DNA of 64,000 bases from Anniella stebbinsi (lineage: Eukaryota; Chordata; Lepidosauria; Squamata; Anniellidae): the NCBI GenBank assembly GCA_029215795.1, contig JARDYH010000001.1, forward strand, positions 115,718,533 through 115,782,532. Reading direction: 5' to 3'. The position numbers and the translations under genes were made by a program. This document shows, piece by piece, positions 11,336 to 22,735 of this stretch; position 1 is the stretch's first letter, and each line of letters begins with the position of its first letter. Under the pieces are notes generated by a model. The model was not told the origin of the DNA. It saw only the letters and a program-made list of their open reading frames with translations, and searched no databases.

Positions 11336-13355
11336 CACCCACCGTCCCCGCTTTGGTGTTGATGTAAATGTACTGTCGATACCGAGCGGTTTCTCTCCTA
11401 GTTATGGGGCCAGCAAGTCGGTCTCTTGGAACTGAGGAAAAAGGCGGGAACACAGAGTCAGTAGACAGTGGGGGAGGGGTTCCCGCCAAAAACGTTTGCC
11501 TTAGCTATAGAAGTTTCCGAGACAGACTCCACGCAGGCGCAGAGCCAATATGTGTGAATGCACAGATGACCACTCAAAGAACTACGGTTACAGATAAGCA
11601 ACCTGCATTTATTGCTGTCTTGTATCTTGTTTTCCTGACCTTGTCTTGTGATTGAACCTCTATGCTATTGATCTAGGACTTCTTGGACGTGTATTGTACC
11701 TGACTGTTTATCTGTGTTTGGACTGATCTCTTCATGCTAAAACTGTGCTTTTTACCATTACTTGCTTTTGGATTGCCCCTTAGTTTAACCTGAGCCTGAT
11801 CCAGCTAGCAGGACAAACAAGAAAAGCCTAGGATTGGTGGTGAAGTCTTTTGAGTCTGACTAGCCTCATATATTTTATATTTATTTTATCTACTCTGAGG
11901 AAGCATTCTTCATAGGATGACAGGGATTGAAGAATGGCTAATTCCTCCACTGGATCAGTGGAATCAGTTTATTTTTAATATCCCCTGCTTTTGATTAACA
12001 CAGTAAAATTGAAGGCCCTGTCTTTTTGTTGTTTTTGTTGTTGTTTTAAATAGGAAATGCAGACTATTTTTCACTTTCCTGGTTCTCATTAATCATATTA
12101 CCCACACAACTTCTAAGTGCCCCTCCAGCTCCTCTGCCTCAATCTTCCAGCTTTACACACACATACTGGTGTTAGGAGCCTATAATCCTTTCCTTTATTC
12201 TCCAAAAATATTAAGACACTGCTCTGTTCCTGTTTCCTGCTTCCTTGCCATTTGTGCTTTGCTCTCCTCCTCCTTGCTTCTTACTATTCAAATCACATTT
12301 TAAATTTAGTTATTGTTAGAAAGGGCTACCCAAACTCTTCTGGATCAAGGCCACAGTGTCTGAGGCTCTATGGCTAGTTTGCATGATCACAGCAAGGGAA
12401 ACAAGTCACAGCAGAGAAAGCCCTCCTCCTAGTAGCCACTTCCTTTGGCAGAGGCTCATGGAGAAGGACCCCTGAAGATGATCATAGGGCCTGGGCAGGC
12501 ACATATGGGAGGAGGCGTTCCTTCACATAACATGGCCCCAAGCCATTGTATCGTCAGGTCAGTTTTGCTACTCTGTTGACTTATATGGAAGAGGAACACA
12601 AATCGTTATGCTTCCCAACCTCACATGACCCTCAGATTTCTCTATGCCATCTAGGAATGTGCGGAACCCACCTGTGAAGTTTTGCTACTTTTGCTTTTCT
12701 CAAAATCCTTGGGCTTTTCTCATGAGCAGGAACTGAGAAATTGTTGTCAACCAAAGACTATAGCTTGATTGAGTCTTGGACTTAAGGAAAGAGCACAGGT
12801 GGCATTGTCATTCTAACATCACAGCCTTGCCATTGCTTGCAACTCATAATTCATTTATTCTAGAATAATGACTGGTATAGTTTTCTGTAGGTTGCGGCTT
12901 AAATAATCGATAACCTTAATTTAAAATATCTTATATTGCATTTGTGCAGCTTTGTTTGCATGCAGATATAATACATTTGATTGGATGGGATAGGCTAGAG
13001 CAAGAAATTAAGGAACTGAGCTTTACATAATTCATCAAAAATAGTTGTTTGTATAGATTTTTAATTTCTTGCATTTACAAGGAGTTGTGCATTTAAAATG
13101 ACAGTTCATTTCATATTTATCAGTGTTTCCTTTACAGTACTTTTGTTTAGTGGCTTTTCGAAGAATAGTCTATATGCTACACCAGATCTTCTCATTCATA
13201 AGGATTTTTATGCCACAAAGAAAGTGGCATAAAAATATTGTGTGGAAGTATTGTGTGGAATTAACATGACTGCATTCTATTTACTAATCTAGAAGAACTA
13301 TTTGAGTACAAAATAATTGGATGGTGCCCAAAATTCCTATTTTTATTTATTATAG

Positions 13356-13547
13356 CTGCATTTGGAAGGCCAAGAACAACACTTACTTGCCACTTCACCC
13401 ATGGATACAGAAGTTGATCTGGAAAGCTATCAAACTGCATTGGAAGAAGTACTGTCATGGCTTCTGTCTACTGAAGATTCGTTGCAAGCACAAGGAGATA
13501 TATCCAGTGATGTTGAGGAAGTTAAAGAACAGTTTCACACCCATGAG
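13356..13547 (+). CDS. DMD: dystrophin exon 10 (spectrin repeat R1, first part)
   Basis: This exon encodes 64 residues of dystrophin, the long cytoskeletal protein linking actin to the sarcolemmal dystroglycan complex in muscle. The translation runs from LHLEGQEQH to EQFHTHE and includes [13 protein letters not shown], which matches the start of the first spectrin-like repeat after hinge 1. The acceptor is TTATTATAG and the donor is GAG|GTATGT. Both ends are in phase 0, as in human exon 10. It is 192 nt against 189 in human, so one codon is gained, in the poorly conserved hinge-side segment. Utrophin is the main alternative, since the first residues look somewhat utrophin-like, but the following exons are clearly closer to dystrophin. 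An ATG at codon 16 is internal and is not a start site. Confidence 0.93.
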
Positions 13548-14152
13548 GTATGTGTGAATAGCACAGATTGCAAAAGCCAACACAAACACGTCACCATCTG
13601 CTAACTGCTGTTCTTCTAACTCTGTGATGTGTATTAAGGCCAAATGCTTGAAATTCAACTGGTATTTTGGCCTTTTTGCTTTTGCTTAATACATTGGGTT
13701 GTACTCCCTGGGCAGTATCCATTCTCTTGCGCAAGTGGTGAGTCCTGCTGATTCCTTTGTGCAAGGGGGACCCACCATTTACACAACTGAGATTTGGTGC
13801 TTCCTAGAGGAAGTCCTGAAATGAGTAGAAACACTTGTTTCAGGATTAGGACCTGCCGCATTCCAGAAACAAGCATGCTTGCTCATTTCTGGTTGCCCCT
13901 GGAAATGCTAAATCTCCATTCCACAAACAGTGGATGCCAATTGTAGAAGGGAATCAGCGGGGCGAAGCAGAATCGGCAGGGGGATAAGCAACCCATTGGA
14001 TACTGCTCTATGTTCCCAAATGTTCGATTAAAAGCCTAAAATGCCATTTTAAATATTTTATTAAATAAAAGTTTAAGGGTTTCAGTAAAATATGTAACTT
14101 CTAAACACATTCATTCTCTTTTGGTAATCTTTGTTAAAAATCATTTTTGAAG
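13548..14152 (+). other. DMD: DMD intron 10
   Basis: This 605-bp intron runs from GTATGT to an acceptor ending TTTTTGAAG. It is short, as intron 10 also is in mammals. Its middle (about 13712-14006) is occupied by a MITE-like inverted-repeat segment. The acceptor has a poor polypyrimidine tract and A at position -3. Confidence 0.9.
13712..14006. mobile_element. MITE, GCAGTATCC family, degraded
   Basis: It begins GGCAGTATCCATTCTC and ends CCCATTGGATACTGCTC, so GCAGTATCC and GGATACTGC are inverted. It belongs with the better preserved element at 51432-51634. It fills about half of intron 10. Confidence 0.6.
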
Positions 14153-14334
14153 GTTTTTATGATGGAATTAACAGCTCACCAGGGACGTGTTGGTGATGTT
14201 TTGCAAGTAGGCAGTCAACTTCTGTCACTTGGGAAGCTTTCAGAAGATGAAGAAAATGAAATACAAGAACAAATGAATCTTCTGAATTCACGATGGGAAA
14301 ATCTCAGGGTCACAAGTATGGAAAAACAGAACAA
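14153..14334 (+). CDS. DMD: dystrophin exon 11 (spectrin repeat R1, second part)
   Basis: This 182-nt exon equals human exon 11 in length. It begins in phase 0 with GTT TTT ATG ATG and ends after two bases of a codon (AA|GTAAGT), which exon 12 completes as AAC. The peptide contains [34 protein letters not shown] and SRWENLR. Segments such as [12 protein letters not shown] and SMEKQ favour dystrophin over utrophin. It completes the R1 triple-helical spectrin-like repeat, with the conserved Trp of SRWE in its last helix. The first codon is GTT (Val) where human has GGT (Gly), next to an acceptor with a weak pyrimidine tract. Confidence 0.96.
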
Positions 14335-14469
14335 GTAAGTTAATGTGTACTTTTTTCTGGCAGTTTTGTAGCTGGTCCAAATGTTGTTGCAATGCACAAT
14401 TTATATTTTATGTTGTATTTCTCCTTTTTATTTCAGTTTCATGAACATCAGAACTGATTGTTTGTAATG

Positions 14470-14690
14470 TATTTATATATTACATTGATACCTCGTCTTT
14501 TCCTTCAAGGAGCCCAAGGTGGCATACATGATTCTCTTCCTCTCCATTTTATCCTCACAATAACTCTGTGAGGTAGGTTAGGCTGAGAATCAGTGACTAG
14601 TCCAAAGTCACACACTGAACTGCATGGCTGAGTGGGGACTAGAACCTAGGTCTCTACATATCTGAAAGCTGACATTTTAAAACACAGCCT
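14470..14690 (-). mobile_element. Sauria-type SINE, 5'-truncated
   Basis: Read on the minus strand it contains the conserved SINE body GTGACTTTGGACTAGTCACTG, CCTAACCTACCTCACAGAG and TTGTGAGGATAAAATGGAGA, ending in sequence like CACCTTGGGCTCCTTG. The tRNA-like 5' end present in the copy at 27201-27436 is not recognisable here. Confidence 0.75.
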
Positions 14691-15504
14691 TATTTGGTGA
14701 AATGTTATTTCATATTTTAGACAAAATCTATTCCTTAGAACAAGGGTGCAGAACCCTCTCCAAAGTTTCCTGGATGGTCCCACCTCCTTTCTCCTAACCA
14801 CCAATCCTTGGGTGGTTTCCCTTTTGATTCTTTTTCAATCATTTCTCCGTCCTAATAGGCCTCTCCTAAGGCTTTGTTCCTGCCAGTAAGAGCTTTAAAC
14901 TACATTGTGCTGGCATTTTGGCCCAGACCTTTTGCCTTAGGCTCCACCCACCACTGGAACTGACCCCTCCTCAAACATACCTGAAATGGAATTCAGCCCT
15001 CAAACTGGAAGATGTACCCCACCCCTGCCCTAGAATATAACCTCTCCCCTCATACAATAAATATTTCAATAGGAATAAAAGGTGGACCTTTCAAGTTGTC
15101 AGTGTGTCACTCAACACAATAAAACAGTATTGATAGTTCATAACAGGCAGTCTGATGCCCCCAAAAGGGTGTGGATTTGTTCATTATTATGACAGTGCCA
15201 TTATGGATCCTGGAATCCTACGATTTGACAGAAGTGTTCCAAGCTAAAACCATAGAATTGTGAGGTATTTCCACAGAGATATGTATGCTGGGGCCTCAGA
15301 GGACTGAGCATGAGAAGGGAGAGTCTGGCTCATATTGTTATTAATGAAAGAAATAAACTAGGGACTTTCATATGTTTATGCTACACTGATTATCACATTT
15401 TCACATGTAGTAGAGAAAAACAATTTTCAAAAGAAGAAGAGCTACAGTAGAATAAATAAGATAATATTAAGTGTCACACTATAAAGGACATTGGGGAACA
15501 GAGA

Positions 15505-15822
15505 AAGTTACCATATGCTGAGTCACACCATTGGTCCATCTAGTTCAGTATTGTCTACACCAGCCTTCCTCAACATTTTGTGGATTTCAGTTCCCTCCTA
15601 GCCAGAATGGCCAATGGTAAAAAAAAAAAAAATACTGGTAGTTGTAGTTAAAAAATTTGGATGGCACCAGGTTGGAGGAAGTTGGTCTACCCTGACTGCC
15701 ATTGGTTCTCCAAGGTTTTGAAACAAAGTCTTTCCCAGTCCTACTTGAAGATGCCAGAGATTAAACCTGGGAGTCTTTGCATGGAATGCATTTGCCCTTA
15801 CCACTGAGCTGTGGACGCTCCC
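15505..15822 (-). mobile_element. tRNA-Ala-like SINE, split by a MITE
   Basis: On the minus strand the element starts at 15822 with CCACAGCTCAGTGGTAAGGG (A-box region) and then CCCAGGTTTAATCTCTGGCA (B-box region). Its body GGACTGGGAAAGACTTTGTT continues, and it ends with GGACCAATGGTGTGACTCAG near 15505. The tRNA part resembles tRNA-Ala. A 124-bp MITE at 15561-15684 interrupts the body. Confidence 0.82.
15561..15684. mobile_element. hAT-like MITE inserted in a SINE
   Basis: Ends CAGCCTTCCTCAAC and GTTGGAGGAAGTTG are inverted. The flanks GTCTACAC (15553-15560) and GTCTACCC (15685-15692) are a 7/8 matching 8-bp target duplication. The same family recurs at 45285, 47539 and, in part, 42908-43124 and 43610-43680. 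Confidence 0.82.
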
Positions 15823-17339
15823 TAAAAATGGAAAGAAGTAAAAGTTGAGGAAAGCAAGATTATTTGTTTAGAAAAGTGAAATGCAGGTCTCTTAAAATAT
15901 TCAGGTTTTTTTCTTCTTTGCTCATATTGTTTTTTTAATATGCTCTGTATGTCATTGGGGAGTAGTGAGACTTTTTGTTTGGTTTTGTGTTGATATGAAC
16001 TTACCAAAATTCACAAATGTCTTCAAAAACAGAATGGGAAGGATTTGAGATTTTTTATTTTTTTAAAAAAAAAGTAAATGTGAAAAACGCAGAAACTGAC
16101 AGATCTGTCCCTCATATATGGCATGTTTTAGTCTTAAGATATTTTAATATGCTTGTATGAGTAGGAACCATTTGTTGTGGCAGTAGAGTAAGGAAGAAAC
16201 AGGTTAAGTTTTGAAAAGCTTTAAGGACCTTGAATTGGATGTTTTGATGCTTAAATGTAAAGAATTTTGAGACGGGGTATGGGTTTCTTACTTTCTTTCA
16301 AATTTGACTGGGGTCAGGGAATTCTTGAATAGTTTTTCAGTTATGCTTTAAATGGGCTTCTTCCTTTTCCTTTTCCCTTCCCCTTCCCATTTTTAAATTC
16401 TTACAGTTTTTAAATTCTTACCTACTTGCACGTTCTTACAGTATGCAAATAGGGGGTGTTGTGTCCATAATTTGATGCCATTGGTAGTGAAAAGGATGGG
16501 AACAATTGTTAACTTCTGGCTCCAAGATATATAATTAAATCTGTTTCTAGTTCAGTTCAATTGAAATTTGTCCACTTCAGTACAGCACATTAAAAGATAT
16601 CTGACAGAAAACAACCTAGAACTGTGCAATGATAAGCTGCCATTAAATGCTTTAACTATTAGGAGATTTATGGCATAATTATCCTTCATGGTAGAGCTAG
16701 ATTAATAGGGCTCCCATGAGAGCTGTGAGAATTAGTCATATATTTGTTGGTTTCTTTTAAAAGCAACTGCATTTGGGTACAGTTAAGATTGATTATATCA
16801 TTTGACGTGGGTGTACAATTTTCTGCTTGACTTCCAAAACTACAATTTCAGGGTCTCCTTACCTTTTGTTATGGAAACATTACATTTTTTTAAAAAAAGA
16901 AAACCATTCTTATTCTATTGTTTTCATTGTGTTTAAGTTATTTCAGGATTACACAGTTTGATGAAAAATAGTGCCAGCTTAAATGGAACAGCCATTGTTA
17001 CATACTAAGGACATAGGCATGTGTTGTGTTGAATGTATTTGAAATATTGTTGCTTTTTTAAAAAAATCAGTGTCCTTGGGCAAATTAACATTAAGGATTT
17101 TATAACAAAAGAAGTGTGTTTAGAAAGCATATTATCCTTTCCTTGAATGTTAGCCATCTTTGGATAGATTTGGATGTGCTAAGTTTACATTTCGACAGGA
17201 GAATGCAGATTGTTTCCTAACACTTCATCTTCCAAATTCACAAGGTCACAGAAATTCACTGAATTAAATATGTTGCCAACTCCCTAGTTGGAATTGAGTT
17301 CTTTAAATGGATCATTTTATTTTGTAAACAAGAAGATTT

Positions 17340-17775
17340 CTGCTGGATCAAACTATTATTTTGGCCAGTATTCCCTTTCCAACTAGATGGCTCTAGAAAG
17401 CCCTCAAACTGGGCATGAAGGCAAGAGCCCTCCCCTGGTGTTGCCTTCCCTCAGAATGTAATGGTCAGTGGCATACTGCTTCTGATATAGGTTCCAGTTA
17501 GCTGTCATGGCCTATAGCTATTAAAGGATCTGTCCTCCACGAATCTGTCAAATTCTTTTTAAAGCCATAGAAACAGTGAAGTCCATAAATCAACTATGCA
17601 TTGTTTGAAGAAGTACTTTGCATTGTTTTTCCTGAATTTATTGCAGATCAATTTTATTACATGATTCTGAGTTCTAGTATTACAAGAGAGGGAGAGAGAA
17701 CATTTGTACAAAATGTATTTCCCTCTATCACGTCTCCCCTTCACTCCTCATTTTTTCTAAACTAAAATGCCCCCC
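17340..17775 (-). mobile_element. CR1 LINE fragment (ORF2 C-terminus)
   Basis: The minus strand carries segments like CNTRTQNHVIKL and NAKYFFKQCIVDLWTS. These align with the C-terminal part of CR1 ORF2, and the order matches the copy at 62130-63710. Several stops and small gaps are present. Confidence 0.7.
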
Positions 17776-17786
17776 AAAATTCAGGC

Positions 17787-17876
17787 TGCAATCATATGTT
17801 TACTTAACTGGGAATAAATCTAAATAGACTCAGTGGGACTTGCTTCAGAGTTGACATCCATAGGATTGTGCTGTTA
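17787..17876 (-). repeat. short dispersed repeat, AATCCTATG type, inverted copy
   Basis: CAGGCTGCAATCATATGTTT and CATCCATAGGATTGTGCTG frame a segment matching 9141-9235 in reverse orientation. Confidence 0.58.
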
Positions 17877-18226
17877 ATCTTTTTTGTTAGGTTTCCTCAG
17901 AAAACAGGTTGCGTTATGGTCGTTGATATTTGTATTGTTTTTAGTATTGTAAAACACTTCTTGTGTCCATAAACAGAAAAGTGAGGTAAAAATAATAAAT
18001 CCAAGATTTTTTGGTATGTGTACCTTTTCTAGCTCTGTGGTATCCTTTTAAAAAAATTGGGAAAATCAGAATTGTACACTATATTCATAGTGGGGCCTCA
18101 TCGAAGATTTATATTAAGGCATTTTAATATTGACCATCTTATGTTCAATTCCTTTCATACTAAGAACCATCTTCTTTCATGTGAATCTGCCAATCTCTTG
18201 GCCATACATTGCTTTTTGACGCAAAG

Positions 18227-18398
18227 ACCCTGTTCAGGCGACATGCTAGGACACTGTGGTTAAGCATTTTGAACTAAACATTATGGCTTAGCATATCGTG
18301 AACTATTCCTAACCATGGTGTAAACACGCTAACTAATCACTTGTTGTAAAAGGCTTAGTGGCCTAACTATGGTTTAGCATGTTGTCTGAACAGGCCCT
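18227..18398. mobile_element. MITE with TGTTCAGACAACATGCTA-type ends
   Basis: The left end CCTGTTCAGGCGACATGCTA and right end TAGCATGTTGTCTGAACAGG are inverted repeats with three mismatches. Inner words TGTGGTTAAGCAT and CTATGGTTTAGCA extend the symmetry. The element is about 172 bp and non-coding. Confidence 0.75.
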
Positions 18399-19335
18399 AT
18401 GTTAGTGGCAACATGCAGCACCCATATTTAGAACTTCTTGCCCTGATAGGCTAGACTTTCTTCCATCTCTTCTGTATTCCACTAATATTTGAACACATTT
18501 CTTTTCATATAGGCTTTTGATTTTATTACTGTTTAGATTGTGATGTGTGTTTTATTTCTGGCTTTCTTGGTTTGTTTTTACTTTGTTGCATTTATTGAAA
18601 TATTGCACACTCCACCACTACTCCCCAAGATCTTTTTTTTTTTTTTTTGGTAGTGAAGTTCAGCATATACGCAAGGTTAGGAATTTTATTTTATTTTATT
18701 GCTTCAATGTGCATCAGTTGCTTTGAATGACAAGTCCCCGACAGTATGAATGGTGTCAGGATAATCAGTTTTGTCCTTGAATTAAATGAATGCTACGGGA
18801 CAATTTAATAGTGTACTAATTGAGTAAACTATAATTATTTTGAATGAAAAAAGAATCCTACAAAAATAAGATTACTTTTGCATGACCAGAAGAATCTATG
18901 AAGATAAGCACTGCAAAGTTTGTTGTATTTTTTTAATGAAAGCAAAACAGAAAACAAAACAAAAACACCACAGATAAATGGGAAAACACTATAACCTATT
19001 TTTTTTAAAATTATTTAATATTTCAACATATAATAACATAAAATAAACATAATACATAAACAAAACCACATAATACATAAACAAAACCTTAACATCCCCC
19101 CATGCTCCCCTACCCTTGAGACCTTCATGCTCTAATATATTATACATTTTTCCAAAAATGCAACGATTCTTTTGAAGGTATACAACCTCTCCCCTTTACT
19201 AAAACATATTCTATAAATGATTCCCAAATACTTTCAAAATCATTCTTTTTGGATATTCCCATCCTAACTTTAAGTTTACATGTTAATCTATCATTAATTG
19301 CAATATCCCACACCCCTTTATACCATTCTTCTATA

Positions 19336-20366
19336 CTATAATTCTCTTGTATTTATCCAATTCTTAGCTATTATTAATCTAGCCGGTGTCAGGAGGTTGT
19401 TTATCAATTCTCTTGTATTTTTATTCCCACATTCTTTATCAAACATCGACAGTAAAGCTAAATTTGGACTTGCTTCCACTTTATTACCCAGTATTTCACT
19501 TATTTCTTTAAAAACTCTTTTCCAAAATTTTTGTACATACTCACAAGTCCACCACATATGGATATATGTCCCCGCTTCCTGACAACCCCTCCAGCATAGC
19601 ATTGAAACTTTCTTATCTATCTGATGTAGTCTTACGGGAGTGAGATGCCATATCCAAATTATTTTATAATAATTTTCTTTTATCCTAATTGACAACAGCT
19701 TTAAAGTTCTTAGTTCCCATATCTTCCCCCAGTTAACCTCAGTAATTTGTTTTTTAAAATCTTCTTCCCAGAATGTTTTCAAAATTTCTTGTTGCTCTCC
19801 CTCCTCTAATAATATGTTATATATTTCACTTATAATACTTTTTACTTTTATTTCCCCCCTCCTTCTTTCTTGACTCAATTAATTTTTCAAATCTTGTTTC
19901 CTTTCTACAGTCCTTATTTTTCTTTTTCCATTTCTGTGTCCACTGTTCCAATTGTATACTCTTAAACCATAATTTTTTTGTCCTCTTAAAATTTCTTCAA
20001 TTTGCTTTTTATTAACCAATCTCCTGAGCCAATCTTTCACTTTAATTATTTTTTTCCCCTCACTAGTCCTTCCAATTCTCTTCTCAAGTTACCTGGGAAG
20101 TTCTCCAATAACATGACTGGAGAAATTCCTGGTATTAATTTCTTTTTATACTTTCCCCAAATTTCTATGATATTTTTTAGGATGGGATTTTCCATATCCT
20201 TCAATTGATTATTTTGTATTTTACTAAAAAATATATTTTGTAACTCTAACTCTATATCTCCTGTCCGCGTCTCTAGCCATTCTAAATCCTCTTTTCCTAC
20301 TATACTATTTATAACATATCTTAATTGATTAGCTATATAATACATCTTTATATTTGGGAGTCCCAA
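19336..20366 (-). pseudogene. L1 ORF2 C-terminal region
   Basis: Two minus-strand pieces in different frames, MGLPNIKMYYIANQLRYVI and, further on, IWHLTPVRLHQIDKKVSML followed by CWRGCQEAGTYIHMWWTC. The latter is the Cys/His-rich motif that follows the reverse transcriptase in L1. The frame changes near 20040 and again upstream, so the region is decayed. Confidence 0.82.
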
Positions 20367-20557
20367 CCCTCCTTTCCTTTGAGTCTTATACCATTTCGTT
20401 TTATTAATTCTTGCTTTCTATCTCCATTATAGTTGTTATTTATCATGCTTTGCTAAATTCTTAATTCTACTTCTGTTATTTTAATTGGTAACATTTTAAA
20501 CAAAAAAATAATCTTTGGTAATATTTTCATTTTAATAACCGCTATTCTACCAAACCA

Positions 20558-21922
20558 TTAATGCTTCAATTTCCTATAAGCCTCTAACTTCTTCATTATC
20601 TGTTTTTTTAAACTACTGAAATTTATTTCCTCTAACTTTTTTAAATCTTTCGTAGTACAAACTCCTAAATAGCGCACTATATTTTTAATCTTAAAATCAA
20701 GTCTTAAACTACACTCCTCCCTTTCTTCTTTGTCATAATTAAATAACATTTCTGATTTCCCCCAATTTACCTGTAATCCTGAAATCTCTCCAAATTCTCT
20801 CAAATGTTGCTTTATTTCTTCTATGCTTTCCCTTGGATTTTCTAATGTCAATAAAGTATCATCCGCAAACATATTAATTTTTATTTTATCTTCCCCTCCT
20901 ATCCCCTTCAATCTCTCATCATCCCTAATAACATTTGCCAATATTTCTATAACAATTGCAAATAATATTGGGGAGAGAGGACACCCTTGTCTTGTTCCCC
21001 AGGCTAAGGCAATTTGTTATGTTAATCCATCATTTACCATTATTACCGCCTTGTTGTTTGCATGGAGCTGATTAATCACGCCTATAAACCTTTCTCCAAA
21101 ACCAAATATCTTTATAATACTTTTCAAAGCTGGCCATTCCACGCAATCAAAGGCTTTAAAAATATCTAAAGCTAGCAACCCTGCTTTTAAGTTCCTTCTT
21201 TTTATAACATTTATTATATTCAATACTCTCCCTATTAAATTAGGCATTTGCCTCTCAGGAATAAATTCACATTGATCCTTTTTTATATACTTATTTATGA
21301 AAGTATTCAGTCTTGTTGCCATAATTGCTGTAAATATTTTAGAATCTTGATTAATTAAAGAAATAGGTCTATATGATGCTGGGTCCGTTAAATCCTTATC
21401 TGGTTTCGGGATTAATATTATCAACGAATGTTCCCATGATGGCGGGGTCTTCTCTCCCTTTATTATATTATTATACAGTGTTTTCATTTTTGGTACTAAC
21501 AGCTCTTTAAATATCTTATAATATTCCGGCCCCAGCCCATCCGCTCCTGGAGATTTCCCTCCTTTTAATTTATCAATAATTCCCTCTATTTCTTTTTCAG
21601 TCACTAATGCTTCCATATAATCCCTATCCTTACCTTGTAATCTTATCTTCCAATTCTTCTCTATATATTCCATTATCCTTGCCTGTGGGCCCACTTCTGA
21701 TGTATACAATTTCTGGTAAAAATCTTCAAATATCTTTAATTTATCTTTCATTAAATTGCAACTTTTTCCAGTTTTATCTTTGATTATCCCTATTATATTT
21801 CTTTCCTTCTTTGATTGCGTGGACCTTGCCAGCATTTTAAATTTTTTATTGCTATATTCAAATAAATTTCTTTTCAAATATATTAATTCTTTTTGGACTC
21901 TCTCTATATCCTTTTCCTCCAA
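20558..21922 (-). pseudogene. L1 ORF2 reverse transcriptase domain
   Basis: Conserved blocks appear in order on the minus strand: KGGKSPGADGLGPEYYK, PASYRPISLINQDSKIF, ALDIFKAFDCVEW, and, after an interruption near 21010, the catalytic FADDTLL and ISGLQVNWGKSEML. These are typical of L1-clade reverse transcriptases. The catalytic FADD is intact, but the frame is broken between the two parts. Confidence 0.88.
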
Positions 21923-22058
21923 TTCTTTCTTTTTTGCTTGGAGTTACGCATATATATGCTTAGCCTTATTTATTCTAAATTGTTCCTCTAATTCCTTAAT
22001 CTCCTCTTCAATCTTTTTACTATGTGCTTCTTGTTGTCTTTTTAATTTACACGATTCT

Positions 22059-22735
22059 CTAATACATATCCCTCTTACTATTGCTTTCATTGTGTCCCAT
22101 ACTATCCCCTGCGAATTTACCCGTTTCATTTATTTCCCATATAGTCTGTGTTTCCCTTTTCATTTTTTCCACAATATTTTTATAATTTAAAATTTTAGTA
22201 TCTAATCTCCACCTTTTTTCTTCCCTGTAATCTTTCTTTGTTTTAATATCCATGCTCATTAATGCGTGGTCTGAGACCTTAATTATTCCTATTTCACAGT
22301 CCAAAATCTTAGGAATCATGTTCTTTGAAACAAATATATAATCAATCCTGGAAAAACTCTTATGTTTTGGTGAATAGAAGGTATATTTCTTTTCCTCCTC
22401 TTTTACTATTCTCCATACATCCTTCAATTCTCTTTCTTCCATTACCTTAGCTAAGCCCGTTTTCCCAATACCTTTTATAATATCTTTATCTTTCATTTTA
22501 TCCATCACCATATTAAAGTCTCCGGCCATTACAATATTTGTTTTCTCTACGTTCCCCATATTTTTAAACACTTTATCATAAAATTCTATTTGCTTTTCAT
22601 TTGGAGCATAAACATTAACCAATACATATTTTTCTTCCCCCATGAAACAGTGTAAAATAATAAATCTTCCCAAAACATCCCTTTCCACTTTAACCACATT
22701 AAGTGCACATTTTTTAGAAATTATTATCGCAACTC
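22059..22735 (-). pseudogene. L1 ORF2 endonuclease domain (partial)
   Basis: The minus-strand reading shows VNVYAPNEKQ, the metal-binding region AGDFNMV, FSRIDYIFVS and the catalytic block SDHALMSMDI. This is the order of an apurinic-type endonuclease as found in L1 ORF2. The N-terminal third is missing because the element is 5'-truncated. A frame change near 22100 separates it from the reverse transcriptase. Confidence 0.85.

Larger units (their letters stand above)
10380..11610 (+). mobile_element. DIRS-like element, internally deleted
   Basis: The left end (TTCTTCGTGGTCTCTGTACA, CATATGGGCTCTGCGCC) and right end (GGCGCAGAGCCAATATG, CACAGATGACCACTCAAAGA, CCTGCATTT) are inverted repeats related to those of the 33710-39710 element. 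An internal complementary region lies at 11232-11335. Only a piece of the tyrosine recombinase remains, so gag, RT and RNase H are lost. The terminal sequence differs enough from the 6-kb element to be a separate subfamily. Confidence 0.85.
1..13355 (+). other. DMD: DMD intron 9, 3' part
   Basis: The region upstream of exon 10 is assigned as intron because no dystrophin-like exon is seen before 13356 and a good acceptor (TATTATAG) ends it. It is AT-rich and carries the repeats listed separately. I recognise nothing in 1-1676, 2326-3571, 6851-8300, 8649-9140 or 11611-13355 apart from short simple sequence and unclassified old repeat debris (for example around 12380-12560). Human exon 9 coding motifs were looked for by eye and not found, so the exon should lie upstream of the window. 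Confidence 0.8.
18998..22735 (-). mobile_element. L1-clade LINE, 5'-truncated
   Basis: A 3.7-kb minus-strand element with endonuclease, reverse transcriptase and C-terminal cysteine-rich regions in order. At its 3' end the + strand shows an eight-T run after 18998, the complement of a poly(A) tail. The sequence ATAACCT occurs at both borders (18991-18997 and 22736-22742) and may be a short target duplication. The element starts inside the endonuclease domain. At least three frameshifts make it inactive. Anolis-type L1 is the best fit. Confidence 0.85.

Noticed and set aside
13356..13547. Exons could belong to utrophin rather than dystrophin
   Set aside because: The start of exon 10 is ambiguous, but exons 11-15 carry dystrophin-specific segments ([37 protein letters not shown]) and exact human DMD exon lengths.
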